A DNA stretch of 30,984 nt. Origin: UBA7328 sp002471345 (GTDB lineage: Bacteria > Bacteroidota > Bacteroidia > Chitinophagales > Saprospiraceae). Within the stretch, counting starts at the first letter, position 1, and each line of letters begins with the position of its first letter. Both the position numbers and the translations under genes were made by a program. Location: contig CAXGOB010000058.1 of NCBI GenBank assembly GCA_964011275.1, positions 1 to 30,984 of the forward strand, in the 5' to 3' direction. The notes below the pieces were generated by a model that saw nothing but the letters and a program-made list of their open reading frames with translations, was not told the DNA's origin and made no database searches. Below are positions 1 to 9,325 of this stretch, one piece after another.

Positions 1-3000
1 AGCCTCCATTCTCGACGTAGAGCTTATAACCATTTTCTACAACTACAGTATCCAGATTACCCATCCAGTTGCTAGAAGAATTTATAGAAGCAAACTCGGT
101 CAGAGATTCAAACTGATCAAATTCTATAAGAGATAGATCGCTGAATAACTGAGGAATATCACTTAATATGGGTCCATTGTTAGGAAATGATATCCAGTTC
201 CATCCTGGCAATAGCGCATAAGTCAATTTAGATAATGCGAATGCTTTGATATCTACAGGATCAGCACTATTTCCCAATACATCGCCATTGGTAAAGATGA
301 TATCATTTGGAGTGACATCTACGATGAGCCTTCCTTCACTAGCATCCCAAACTCTAAATTCAATAACATCACCGCTTAGGTTATGGCTATTAATAGTCAG
401 AAATATTAATCCTAATCCTTGATTTTCAAAATATTCGATAGGGGATACTCCTACTAACTCATCATTAATAAATGCCGAGACAATGTCATCTTCATCTATA
501 GAAATTACGTCATTGATACGGAGGGTTCCGGTGATATTCATGGAGTATTGAAAATTATTAGGATTCACCTCCCAAACAGGTGGTTCAGCAATATTTTTAA
601 TATCCACCACCAGTTTTTCATTAAATCCGAAGTCACCAGTGACATAAATATCTTGTGTAAAAGATCCAATGTCCATGAGTGGGTTTACTGAAAAGTCTAC
701 TTTCAGTGTGCTATTAGGATCGATGACTCCAGCGCTTGGAGAGGCAGAAAGCCATTCGGGCAGATTACCAATGACATATCTCTGAGCTGCACCACCAGAG
801 TTTTCTATGGTTGCTTCAAAACTAAGACTCTCCCCTTCTTCTTTCTCAAATGGTAAGTATTGTTCTTGCCAAAACACTTGATTCTTATCAACATATGCGA
901 TCCAAGTTCTTGGAAATTCCATAAAGTTTCCAGCCTCATCTTGTACCCCTTTCACTGTAATATCAAGGGTGACATTCTCTATTCTTGCAGGTTCTTCATC
1001 AACAGTTATTACAATTTCATCTTGATTGACTGAATAAGAGAAGTTAACTTTTCTAATAGGCCGTGCTAACTTAATAGGGGCGGTCTGATTGGTAAAACTA
1101 CTATTTGTGTTTACACCCAGGCTTAGATTGTATTGGTATTCACTCATTGATTTGTCATCGAGTGTTGGAGTTAAACTTGGGATCCCTCCTGGTGAAATAA
1201 CTTTATCAAAAGAGTAGTAAGCTTGAAGTCCTGGTTCATCTCCCGTAAGAGCATTCACATAATCTCTTTCGATCTGTTCCGCATTTCTAGCAAGATTCCA
1301 TATGCGGATATCATCTAACATCCCGGAGAAAAACTGATCTCTTGTTTCCACAACATTAGAATAGCTTCCTCTACAACCTACCCACAATCGTGTACTTCCA
1401 AACTCTTTAAACAAGGTTGCCAGTTCAGACTCAACTAACTGATTGTCGACATATATCGACATATTTCCCAGTCTAGATACTACTATGGCAAAGTGATGCC
1501 AATTATTATCCAAATGATCTATCGAGGTTTTCAATTCGTTTCCATCGTTCTGAACAACCAGCTCTCCAGCTGCATTAAAAAAGATATCCCATGATCCCTG
1601 ACTTCCTGTGCCATCAGCTTTACCATTGGACAAGACTGTCATATTATTACCAGTATTGGGAGCTTTTGCCCAAAACTCAATGGTCATATCGGACTCCTGG
1701 CTGAATGATAATGTACTGGCACTATCAACCAAAAGATAATCACTTGGCGAATAAAAATGAAAAGCATTTCCAGCTGGAAGTATAGACCAACTCGTCCCAT
1801 GCAGATTAATATGTCTACCACGGACTTTGTCAAAAGCCTGCAGTCCTATTGCCTCGTCCATAGGCCAGTATCCTATGATACCTAACTCTCTACCACTTAA
1901 AGTCTTATTAATATCTGGCAGTATTCCCACTTTACTCCATATCCGTAATTCATGCATCGACCCATCAAAATAAAATGGAGTGCCTGAAGAAGATTTACCT
2001 AAGTACATCCTTCCAGACCCAGTATAATCAACTGTAAAAAAATTAGATGTCGATGGTGTACCCCCACTTATAATTATCTCAGCATTACTATTCTCTCTAT
2101 CATAGATTATGGTATAATAATTCCATTTATTCAGATCAGTAATTGACTCGTCACTTGTGAGAATCTTATTGCCCAACTCAAATCGAAGTCTATTTCCAGA
2201 ATCGAAGCCGATATTCAATTGATGGCTATCATTTAATCCTTGAGAAAAAAGAACCTGCCTACCCAAGCTGTTCCTTTTAGCCCAAAACTGAATGGTAAAA
2301 CTTCTTTTAGAGAGATTGTATTCAGCAAAATCTGCAAAATCATTTACCCCATCAAAAAGTAAGCTTTCCTGATGTCGCAAATCAGTCTGATTAAGAACTC
2401 CACGCACATCAAAATTTCTAGAAGTAAGACTTCCAATATTTATTAATTCATTAAACTTGATCTTGATATCGTCCTCCGGACCGAGTATACCGTCCTTGGG
2501 ATTTGGATCACCAAAAGCATGTGGGTTAATCTCATCAATGTAGCCGCTTCTTACCGCTGACTCTTTAGTAGCTATTACAGCACCTATTGTATCCACACAT
2601 TCTGATACGACTCTCACATCATAATATCCATCGACTAACATAGACACATCCCAATCATAAGTGGTAGATATAGTATTCGTAGGAATCGGTATCGGATTAA
2701 TATCTTGGATATTGACATTCGAAGTATCCTTCCAGAATGAAAATGGGAATGGTATCCATGAGGTCTCTTCTCTGGGTTTATATTCTACATACAACCTATT
2801 AAGGCCTTCGTTATTAATGTTATAGTTGCTAATCTTAATAGGTTGAATCTCATTAAAAGAGTTATTCAATACCCACTGATCTTCAGGTTTTGACAATGTC
2901 ACATCTGTACATTGCGGAATGAAGTGAGCAGATATATATGTAGAATCGGCTATGTCCAAATTATCAGATGTGCCAGCTGCATATTGGCATGGTGCATATA

Positions 3001-6000
3001 TTATGACTAGTAGACTATCATAATTATAGACCGGCCCTGCTCCTTTGCTGACTGTAAGCACTTTATTAATCTGTGTCCTACCTGGTATCGATGGAGAAAT
3101 ACTTGCTTGTCCATCTATCCTAACTATGGCTCCATATGGATTACTCGTACTTACAGTCAATATATTATAGATTCTAGGAATATTTGTGAATGACTCATTG
3201 CCTAGAGTAATGTTATATACAGCAGCCACATCAGCTGGAATATTAGTCTGTATACTTTTATTAACAGATATACTCGGAGCATCTATAGCTCTGGTTTCTC
3301 CGCTAAGCTCCTGTCCAAATGGCTCTAGATATTGTGTAACCTCTTTGCCTTCATAAGGGCATGATGTCTGGCCTCCATCTTTTTTCTTGAATATGGGACC
3401 ATAACCAAAAAATGACTCATATACATCTACTGAAAAGAAGTCACTTTGATCAGGATCGTGAATAGTAAATGCAACGGTCTCCGTTGACTCCTCATCATTG
3501 CTCCAATCTCGACCACTCGAAAAATCCATGGAAATTCCCCTTTCTGCACTAAATCCATTTCCTTTTAATTTTAAAGAATAATCTGCCTTAAGCTCGGTAC
3601 TCATGCTATAATCATAAGACTCTGTATAACTCGAAGCGGCAGACTGGGTAATTGATTCAGAATAGGTAACTCCTGCCGCTATAGAAAAATTACGGCAGTC
3701 AGTATTTCCATTGGGACTTGGGTCATTACATCCGTTAGCCTGTTTAAGTATACTGGTAAATTTGGCCTCTAGACGATCAGATGCAAGTTTATACTTATTA
3801 TAATCCTGGCTTACATTAGCACGTAGAACTCCGGTGCCACTTACTACTCCAAAAGTTGCGAATCCAATAACCGCAGCAACACCCGGAACAGGATTGAGGC
3901 CATTGATTGCAGCCGCAGCAACAGCTGTCGTTTCTGCAATTGTTAATGCCTCATATTTCTCAATTGCATCTTTGTATCTCAATTTTAGAGCATCGCGTTG
4001 CTTTTGACGCTCTGCCGTGATCGCTGCTACATTATTAATATTCAGTTTTTCCCATTCATTTCTCTTAATGGCTTCTTCCCAAAGATTAATTTGTTTGTTG
4101 TAATGTCTTACAGAATCTATCTCACTAGGCGCCTTAAACTCATAACTATCTCCATTTATATCCGCATCATCCTCTTTCTTAGGATCGTTATCTGTATGCC
4201 CAAAAACAGGATCATCGTTGTTCAAACCATAGTGAGGATGACCTACAGGTAGCTTGCTTACATATTTAGGAGATCCATTAGCTAAAGTTCTGGTCTGTAT
4301 GATTTTATCTCTGAGATTTGCTAGGTCAGGTATGAGATAGTTTATTATATGAGTCTCAGGATATAAAAATGTAGTAGCATATCCTGTAGGGTTAACTGAC
4401 ACACCAAATGTCTTTGCAATAATAAAATCATTATCTGCATCACCATCTTTATTGGCATCTCCAAGTTTTTCTACTTTAGAAGTCAGAGAATCAGGTACAA
4501 GGGTTAAGTTTTCTGTTACTCCAAATTCTACATTCTGAGATTGGCCTACATATACATCACTTCCTCTCCCAGGTTGATCTGTACTGGAATCAGTAGACCA
4601 AGATTTAGTGTTAGTTGTGGATATCTTTTGAGACCCTCTTCTACCTCCACTTATTCTAGTATCTACTCCTGCCGATATATTTTTCTCTGTTTCAAATAAC
4701 CCTAAAAGAGTAGACGCCTTAATATGTACGTTGTCGGTAAGATGAGTCGCTCCTCCTTGATTCCATTGCCATGAATGGTTTTTGGAAGTGGTCGACCCTA
4801 TTTCTCTAGAAGCATAACTGTTACTTCCTGGGGGATCACGAAGTATATACACAGGTGTAGTAGGCCCATTAGTAGCAAACTGCGGCCCCGTTACTACTCC
4901 TCCTAAGATGTAAGCTCTAAATATGTTGTCAGGACTAAAACTTTTATCTGGTTCTGTACCTGCTATACCCCAATTAAATCCTTTACTCCCTTTCTGTAAG
5001 CGAATCTCAAAAGCCTTAGTATAACTTATCTTTCTTGGATCTGTATTCAGTGGTGAGAGGTTAGGGTATCCTGGTTTGAATTTATAAATAAGTGTACGCA
5101 GACTATCCTTTGTATTAATTTCTTCAAGTCTCACAATGCTCATAGCATCTTTAGATTCCTGATCTAATCCAAGAGAGTCTATATCGGACAATTGATTGGT
5201 AAATGCGAGTTCACCTATCACTGCAGGGACACTGTCTCGTAAGGTATTGTTAGGATTATCCTCATTAATATATTCTTCATATACTTGGATGGCACATGTA
5301 TATAGATGCTCCTCACCTCCTTGATGAAGTACAGGCCACCTAAATGGATTGGTACGAAGATTTACTTTTGAAATCGTCTTCGTCACAGGATGCTCATAGG
5401 TATAAGTAGAATCGCCTATGAACGGCTGTCCATCTAACTCAGTAACAGAAATAGTCGGATTACCATCATATACATGATCAAATTGGCGATGGTACTTAAT
5501 AGAATCTATCCGATCCACTACGCCATTAGAATCGTACAGTGTATCGTACTCCGTTTTTAATATAGGCTCATTACTGATATCTAGGCTAAATACCTTTGGT
5601 CCATTTTCATCATCAAATAAATCATCTGTAATGCTTACCTCATTAGTATATAAAAGTGGGGGCAAATAAGTAGTATACTCTCCTGTGATAGAATCTGTCC
5701 TAACTGTATCCGCAATACATCCTAGTGATGAATCGAATATCAGCTGGGCGATACCAATGTTGTTTTTAGATCTGCCTAGACCGGGCACTTTACTCGCTTC
5801 ACGCTGACCACCTACTACTCTCCCGACAACTTTCACCAATGTGGAATCACTAAATTCTATCGGACCTATAGGTTCCTGAAAATCTAGAAATAGGGAGCCC
5901 TTATCAAATACATGACCAGGCTTAGTCAGCGTAACTTCATGCTGACCTATAGGAACTTGGATATCAAATTTTCCTTTGCTATCCGTAATAACTGGTGAGT

Positions 6001-8743
6001 CATTTTTAAAAACACCATTGCCATCAATATTCAAAAAAGCCCCTTGTACAAAGCAATTTGTGTCTTTATAAAAAAGCTGCCCAGTTACCCTGAAAGAAGA
6101 TATATCAGTGAAGTCCACAAATCCATTACTGAGCAGACTACCCTCTCCGACAGTGATCAACCTAGAGTCAGGATCAAAAGAATGAAAGGGAAGCACCGGT
6201 TCTACCAAGTAACTTTCCTTAATACCGCGATAAGGTAGATCAAGGATATAATTACCTCTGAAATCTGTATATGATGCATTGCTCAGTTGATTTAATGAAG
6301 GGACATCTGTTTTCCATTGCACCGTGGTGCCAAATGATGCATGATTTTCATTGGGGTTAGAATTTACATCTATATTCTTAGACCTATCATACGCATATAG
6401 ACCATCCCCTTCACTCATAGGCAAATGAACTCTCAGTCCCTTCTCTGTGCTCTGAACATATCGTGCATAGTCTTGTCTCATTTTAGCGAGTGACTTGGAT
6501 TTATTCCACACTCGTACTTCGGTACCAAAGCCAGAAAAATTTGTGTAGAGTAAAATATTCGAAGCACTATTAACAAGGCTGACCGAACCAAGAGGTAAAG
6601 AGTCCTCTACCTCTCCATTCAGTAAAAAATAGAAAGCTGAATCTGTAACCATTCCAGCAAGATGATTCCAGTCACCTATAGCCAAAGAGTCCTTATGAAT
6701 ATCCAAAAACTGATGCGATCCATTATTATTTATGAAAAATCTATAACTACTACTAGGACCATTATAATAAATCGAGTAACTATTATTTTTATCTATAACA
6801 TCAAAATCGTCAGCTGGATATGAAGTGGGCTTTATCCATGATTCTATAATCAGTTCATCAGTGACATCAAGATTAGGCTTATCGGTAATAGTAAGTGGAG
6901 ACTTATTAATCAGAAGACTTTTACCCGTTATACCTGTTGTACTAGTAGCTTTTATTTTTACATTCTCTACTGCTATACCGCCATCATAAGTGACCTTGCC
7001 ACTTACTTCTCCAGAACTGGTCCTAAAACCTACAGAGTTTACAACATTTGACTGGATCACAGATTTATCACATAAGCCCTCTGCAACAATAGTATTCTTG
7101 TACAATGTGCCTGCCGTAGCATGTGGGTCAGGAAATATTGCCGATGATCCATTGAGAGTTGTGATGATAGTAGAATCATTAATGGATCCGAGAGGTTTTC
7201 GATAAATTTTGATCGTATTGGTTAGACTAGAGACTGAATTAGTCCAAGACAACTCTACTTTATCATTATGATATCCCTTAGATGCTTTGAATCCAGTTCC
7301 ATCTGTTGCAAATGCATTTGTAAGATCTTCGCTCACTAGTGCTTTAGCGAATGCTGATCCTACACCACTAGCATAGCAAGCACTCTTTGCTTTGACAACA
7401 TATGTATAGTTTACACATCTTGAAATCTGAGTATCTATATATGGTTTTTTGGCATTGTCGATTGTTACACCTGCTCCTTGTCCTTCTATTGTTCTGATTA
7501 TCACATACCCAGTTGCCGAGACAGAACCAGCTGGCTGTGTCCAATCCACTGTTATACGCCCTGCACCTGATGCATTCGGTGTAGCTTTGATATGAGTAGG
7601 AGCTGCAGGAGGCCCTGGAGATCCATCATGTATGATAGCACTGTAGACACTGTATATACCACAGCTGTTTTTAGATCTTATATAGTATCCATAAGTGGAA
7701 CCTGGCACTGCGGTATTATCTCTAAATGAAGTAGTCCCTCCTGAGGGGCTCGTATAGATTACAGCACCATCCCTATACAATTCATAAGATGTGGCATTCG
7801 CTGCTTGATCCCAGTTAAGATTTATTATTCCGCCACATGCTGGTGTAGCCCTGAGACCAGAAGGTGTTACAGCAGTTCGTTTGTTGCCTGTTTTTCCCAC
7901 AGCAGTCCCTCTCATAGATCTATTTACACCATCATAGGTTACAAAATGTCGCACATAATAGATCTCAGAGTTTCCCAGCTCATTTGCTCCGGTATGATAA
8001 TAACTCTCCTCAGTAAGAGTCAATATTTTTATTGCTGTGAAGTTATTCCCCAAATAGACTGCCGTTTTTACAGATCCTGCTAGACAAGCTGGAATCGTTG
8101 TCGCATTTTTCCAAGTGACCCTAACACCATCACATTCTGTAGTAGTAGTAGTAATATCTGTAGGAGCATCAAGTTTTTCTATTAGTTTGGCTCCAGTCAT
8201 AGTGACTTGCCTAGTTTGAAATGAGAGTCCACCATCTGTTTCAAAAACCGTAGCTACTACTTTAAAACTGACTGCCGATTTGTGTAATACACTTGTAGGT
8301 AGCGGGACCCATATTCTTATGGCTTTATAATTATCACCTAGAACGCCTCCAGTTCTATAATAATCAGCTCCATTAAACATTTTGGTAGTGCTACCCGAAT
8401 TTACAGAACCATCCTCTGTTTCTGCGAATTTTACATCGACACCAGCAGCATTGACGTAATAATATGATGCGGCATCAACATATGCCTCCTTATCGATGCC
8501 TTCTCTATGAGACACCTCCAAATCTACATAGGCATAACCATTACAAATTGAAACAATATAGGTGGCACTTTTAGTCGTATAATGCCCTCTTTGCCCATTC
8601 ACCTTACCAAGAGCAAATACCAACAATGGAATTATAATTAGTATTCTACCTCCAATTGATTTTCGATTTATTAGACTGGATTGCAAATTTTTAAATGCTC
8701 TTTGTACGCTTTCCATTGCTCTGTTTTTCTTGGTGATTTTCAT
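1..8743 (-). CDS. Giant multidomain secreted/surface protein with LamG and fibronectin-III domains (3' end outside window)
   Basis: One uninterrupted minus-strand frame runs from ATG at 8743 to the window edge, at least 2,914 codons; I checked the frame near 8.7, 7.0, 5.0, 3.0 and 0.05 kb. The N-terminus is basic and then hydrophobic (ILIIIPLLVFALGKVNGQ), read as a signal peptide after an extended n-region. Domains seen by translation: unknown N-terminal beta region; fibronectin-III-like repeats at about 8150-7020 (residues 200-575); LamG-like at about 6920-6440; carboxypeptidase-regulatory-like beta domain at about 6090-5910; a long unassigned middle (5900-3300) with a charged helical stretch (4150-3960) followed by an Ala/Val/Gly-rich hydrophobic segment (3945-3835); two more LamG domains at about 2380-1880 and 1790-1270; then Ig-like beta domains and a 'LPGWNWISFPN' motif at about 215-180. 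LamG and Fn3 domains suggest glycan or protein adhesion at the cell surface (inference). A T9SS sorting domain is expected beyond the edge but not visible. It lies 8 nt downstream of the HTH gene, so probably in one operon. Confidence 0.9.
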   Translation of the reverse strand, partial: MKITKKNRAMESVQRAFKNLQSSLINRKSIGGRILIIIPLLVFALGKVNGQRGHYTTKSATYIVSICNGYAYVDLEVSHREGIDKEAYVDAASYYYVNAAGVDVKFAETEDGSVNSGSTTKMFNGADYYRTGGVLGDNYKAIRIWVPLPTSVLHKSAVSFKVVATVFETDGGLSFQTRQVTMTGAKLIEKLDAPTDITTTTTECDGVRVTWKNATTIPACLAGSVKTAVYLGNNFTAIKILTLTEESYYHTGANELGNSEIYYVRHFVTYDGVNRSMRGTAVGKTGNKRTAVTPSGLRATPACGGIINLNWDQAANATSYELYRDGAVIYTSPSGGTTSFRDNTAVPGSTYGYYIRSKNSCGIYSVYSAIIHDGSPGPPAAPTHIKATPNASGAGRITVDWTQPAGSVSATGYVIIRTIEGQGAGVTIDNAKKPYIDTQISRCVNYTYVVKAKSACYASGVGSAFAKALVSEDLTNAFATDGTGFKASKGYHNDKVELSWTNSVSSLTNTIKIYRKPLGSINDSTIITTLNGSSAIFPDPHATAGTLYKNTIVAEGLCDKSVIQSNVVNSVGFRTSSGEVSGKVTYDGGIAVENVKIKATSTTGITGKSLLINKSPLTITDKPNLDVTDELIIESWIKPTSYPADDFDVIDKNNSYSIYYNGPSSSYRFFINNNGSHQFLDIHKDSLAIGDWNHLAGMVTDSAFYFLLNGEVEDSLPLGSVSLVNSASNILLYTNFSGFGTEVRVWNKSKSLAKMRQDYARYVQSTEKGLRVHLPMSEGDGLYAYDRSKNIDVNSNPNENHASFGTTVQWKTDVPSLNQLSNASYTDFRGNYILDLPYRGIKESYLVEPVLPFHSFDPDSRLITVGEGSLLSNGFVDFTDISSFRVTGQLFYKDTNCFVQGAFLNIDGNGVFKNDSPVITDSKGKFDIQVPIGQHEVTLTKPGHVFDKGSLFLDFQEPIGPIEFSDSTLVKVVGRVVGGQREASKVPGLGRSKNNIGIAQLIFDSSLGCIADTVRTDSITGEYTTYLPPLLYTNEVSITDDLFDDENGPKVFSLDISNEPILKTEYDTLYDSNGVVDRIDSIKYHRQFDHVYDGNPTISVTELDGQPFIGDSTYTYEHPVTKTISKVNLRTNPFRWPVLHQGGEEHLYTCAIQVYEEYINEDNPNNTLRDSVPAVIGELAFTNQLSDIDSLGLDQESKDAMSIVRLEEINTKDSLRTLIYKFKPGYPNLSPLNTDPRKISYTKAFEIRLQKGSKGFNWGIAGTEPDKSFSPDNIFRAYILGGVVTGPQFATNGPTTPVYILRDPPGSNSYASREIGSTTSKNHSWQWNQGGATHLTDNVHIKASTLLGLFETEKNISAGVDTRISGGRRGSQKISTTNTKSWSTDSSTDQPGRGSDVYVGQSQNVEFGVTENLTLVPDSLTSKVEKLGDANKDGDADNDFIIAKTFGVSVNPTGYATTFLYPETHIINYLIPDLANLRDKIIQTRTLANGSPKYVSKLPVGHPHYGLNNDDPVFGHTDNDPKKEDDADINGDSYEFKAPSEIDSVRHYNKQINLWEEAIKRNEWEKLNINNVAAITAERQKQRDALKLRYKDAIEKYEALTIAETTAVAAAAINGLNPVPGVAAVIGFATFGVVSGTGVLRANVSQDYNKYKLASDRLEAKFTSILKQANGCNDPSPNGNTDCRNFSIAAGVTYSESITQSAASSYTESYDYSMSTELKADYSLKLKGNGFSAERGISMDFSSGRDWSNDEESTETVAFTIHDPDQSDFFSVDVYESFFGYGPIFKKKDGGQTSCPYEGKEVTQYLEPFGQELSGETRAIDAPSISVNKSIQTNIPADVAAVYNITLGNESFTNIPRIYNILTVSTSNPYGAIVRIDGQASISPSIPGRTQINKVLTVSKGAGPVYNYDSLLVIIYAPCQYAAGTSDNLDIADSTYISAHFIPQCTDVTLSKPEDQWVLNNSFNEIQPIKISNYNINNEGLNRLYVEYKPREETSWIPFPFSFWKDTSNVNIQDINPIPIPTNTISTTYDWDVSMLVDGYYDVRVVSECVDTIGAVIATKESAVRSGYIDEINPHAFGDPNPKDGILGPEDDIKIKFNELINIGSLTSRNFDVRGVLNQTDLRHQESLLFDGVNDFADFAEYNLSKRSFTIQFWAKRNSLGRQVLFSQGLNDSHQLNIGFDSGNRLRFELGNKILTSDESITDLNKWNYYTIIYDRENSNAEIIISGGTPSTSNFFTVDYTGSGRMYLGKSSSGTPFYFDGSMHELRIWSKVGILPDINKTLSGRELGIIGYWPMDEAIGLQAFDKVRGRHINLHGTSWSILPAGNAFHFYSPSDYLLVDSASTLSFSQESDMTIEFWAKAPNTGNNMTVLSNGKADGTGSQGSWDIFFNAAGELVVQNDGNELKTSIDHLDNNWHHFAIVVSRLGNMSIYVDNQLVESELATLFKEFGSTRLWVGCRGSYSNVVETRDQFFSGMLDDIRIWNLARNAEQIERDYVNALTGDEPGLQAYYSFDKVISPGGIPSLTPTLDDKSMSEYQYNLSLGVNTNSSFTNQTAPIKLARPIRKVNFSYSVNQDEIVITVDEEPARIENVTLDITVKGVQDEAGNFMEFPRTWIAYVDKNQVFWQEQYLPFEKEEGESLSFEATIENSGGAAQRYVIGNLPEWLSASPSAGVIDPNSTLKVDFSVNPLMDIGSFTQDIYVTGDFGFNEKLVVDIKNIAEPPVWEVNPNNFQYSMNITGTLRINDVISIDEDDIVSAFINDELVGVSPIEYFENQGLGLIFLTINSHNLSGDVIEFRVWDASEGRLIVDVTPNDIIFTNGDVLGNSADPVDIKAFALSKLTYALLPGWNWISFPNNGPILSDIPQLFSDLSLIEFDQFESLTEFASINSSSNWMGNLDTVVVENGYKLYVENGG

Positions 8744-8751
8744 ATTAATGC

Positions 8752-8979
8752 TTATGAACTATATCCTGTTGATATGGATAATATGCCCAATTCGAATGCT
8801 CTTCTGATGAGCCCAGCTGTATTTTTTACATTCAATTTTTCAATCAGATTTTTCCTATGCGAGATGACTGTATGATTACTGATGAAAAGCTTAGCAGCTA
8901 TTTCTTTGGTAGTAAGTTCGTATGCTACAAGGTGCAGCACCTCTTGTTCTCTTTGAGAGATTCTATTTCCTTGTTTCAT
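8752..8979 (-). CDS. Stand-alone LuxR/GerE-type HTH DNA-binding protein (75 aa)
   Basis: The protein is essentially only a GerE helix-turn-helix. It opens with 'ISQREQEVLHLVAYELTTKE', followed by IAAKLFISNHTVISHRKNL as the recognition part, then EKLNVKNTAGLIRRAFELGI. These are the canonical LuxR C-terminal residues. There is no receiver, autoinducer-binding or other sensory domain, whereas most LuxR-family regulators are 200 aa or longer. The ATG at 8979 lies inside the last codons of the upstream 64-aa gene (17-nt overlap), and its TAA is 8 nt before the ATG of the giant surface-protein gene, so the three are probably co-transcribed and translationally coupled. The role is inferred as transcriptional control of this operon or of surface genes; whether it activates or represses, and what controls its activity, cannot be read here. 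HTH assignment is confident. Confidence 0.9.
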   Translation of the reverse strand: MKQGNRISQREQEVLHLVAYELTTKEIAAKLFISNHTVISHRKNLIEKLNVKNTAGLIRRAFELGILSISTGYSS

Positions 8980-9157
8980 ATTGGCTAGATTTTATATTAT
9001 GAGGAATGTTGTTTTCATTTAATTCCTGATCTCTTGATTCAGTTGATTCAGTTGATTCAGTTGATTCAATGGGAATCTGTCGTGAATCGATTTCGTGTGA
9101 TAGTTGTTCGAGGTGTTTTATTAAGGAATCTGTTGGTAAATATTTATTCTTATCCAT
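8963..9157 (-). CDS. Small hydrophilic protein of unknown function with TES repeat (64 aa)
   Basis: I do not recognise this protein. It begins MDKNKYLPTDSLIKHLEQLS, a probable amphipathic helix, and continues into a low-complexity stretch of repeating Ser-Thr-Glu encoded by a 9-bp tandem repeat, then a polar tail rich in Asn, Ser and Lys. There is no signal peptide and no membrane segment. An AGGA-like purine run lies about 5 nt before the ATG (minus-strand TTAGGACA-ATG), which is unusual in this AT-rich, Shine-Dalgarno-poor neighbourhood. Its end overlaps the start of the HTH gene by 17 nt, which argues that it is a real, coupled gene. A partner or anti-regulator of the HTH protein is a guess from position only. 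Moderate confidence that it is coding. Confidence 0.6.
   Translation of the reverse strand: MDKNKYLPTDSLIKHLEQLSHEIDSRQIPIESTESTESTESRDQELNENNIPHNIKSSQYETRK
9036..9069 (-). repeat. 9-bp tandem repeat, about 3.8 copies
   Basis: On the plus strand GATTCAGTT is repeated at 9036, 9045 and 9054, followed by a partial copy (GATTCAA) at 9063. It lies inside the 64-aa coding sequence and encodes the Ser-Thr-Glu repeats. As the unit is a multiple of three, copy-number change would alter protein length without shifting frame. Confidence 0.9.
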
Positions 9158-9325
9158 TGTCCTAAGACTTCAATTTGTCCCAATGTCTTACAGATTATGA
9201 TTGAATAAAAAAAAGAGGTGGGAATGGATCAAAGGCTGGTGCGAATGACATCAATCTAGGTGGAAAAAAATCAGTTAGGCAGAGATAGGTCTGGTAGTTT
9301 AAATAAAAAGATTAGGAATTAATTT
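9158..9325. promoter_or_regulatory. Intergenic leader/promoter region between response regulator and HTH cassette
   Basis: This 168-nt gap between the LytTR gene and the 64-aa gene holds no ORF worth calling. Two features stand out. An inverted repeat TAAGAC (9163-9168) / GTCTTA (9185-9190) with a 16-nt spacer sits just upstream of the 64-aa start and is interleaved with a direct repeat TGTCC (9158-9162, 9176-9180). There are also two copies of AGGTGG next to A-tracts, at about 9216 and 9259. A promoter for the cassette is likely here, but I found no clean TAnnTTTG -7 element. Read-through from the response-regulator gene is also possible. Confidence 0.4.

Noticed and set aside
3998..8083. 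Several plus-strand frames of 60-90 aa opposite the giant gene
   Set aside because: They lie antisense to a continuous coding frame with clear domains, and have no recognisable features.
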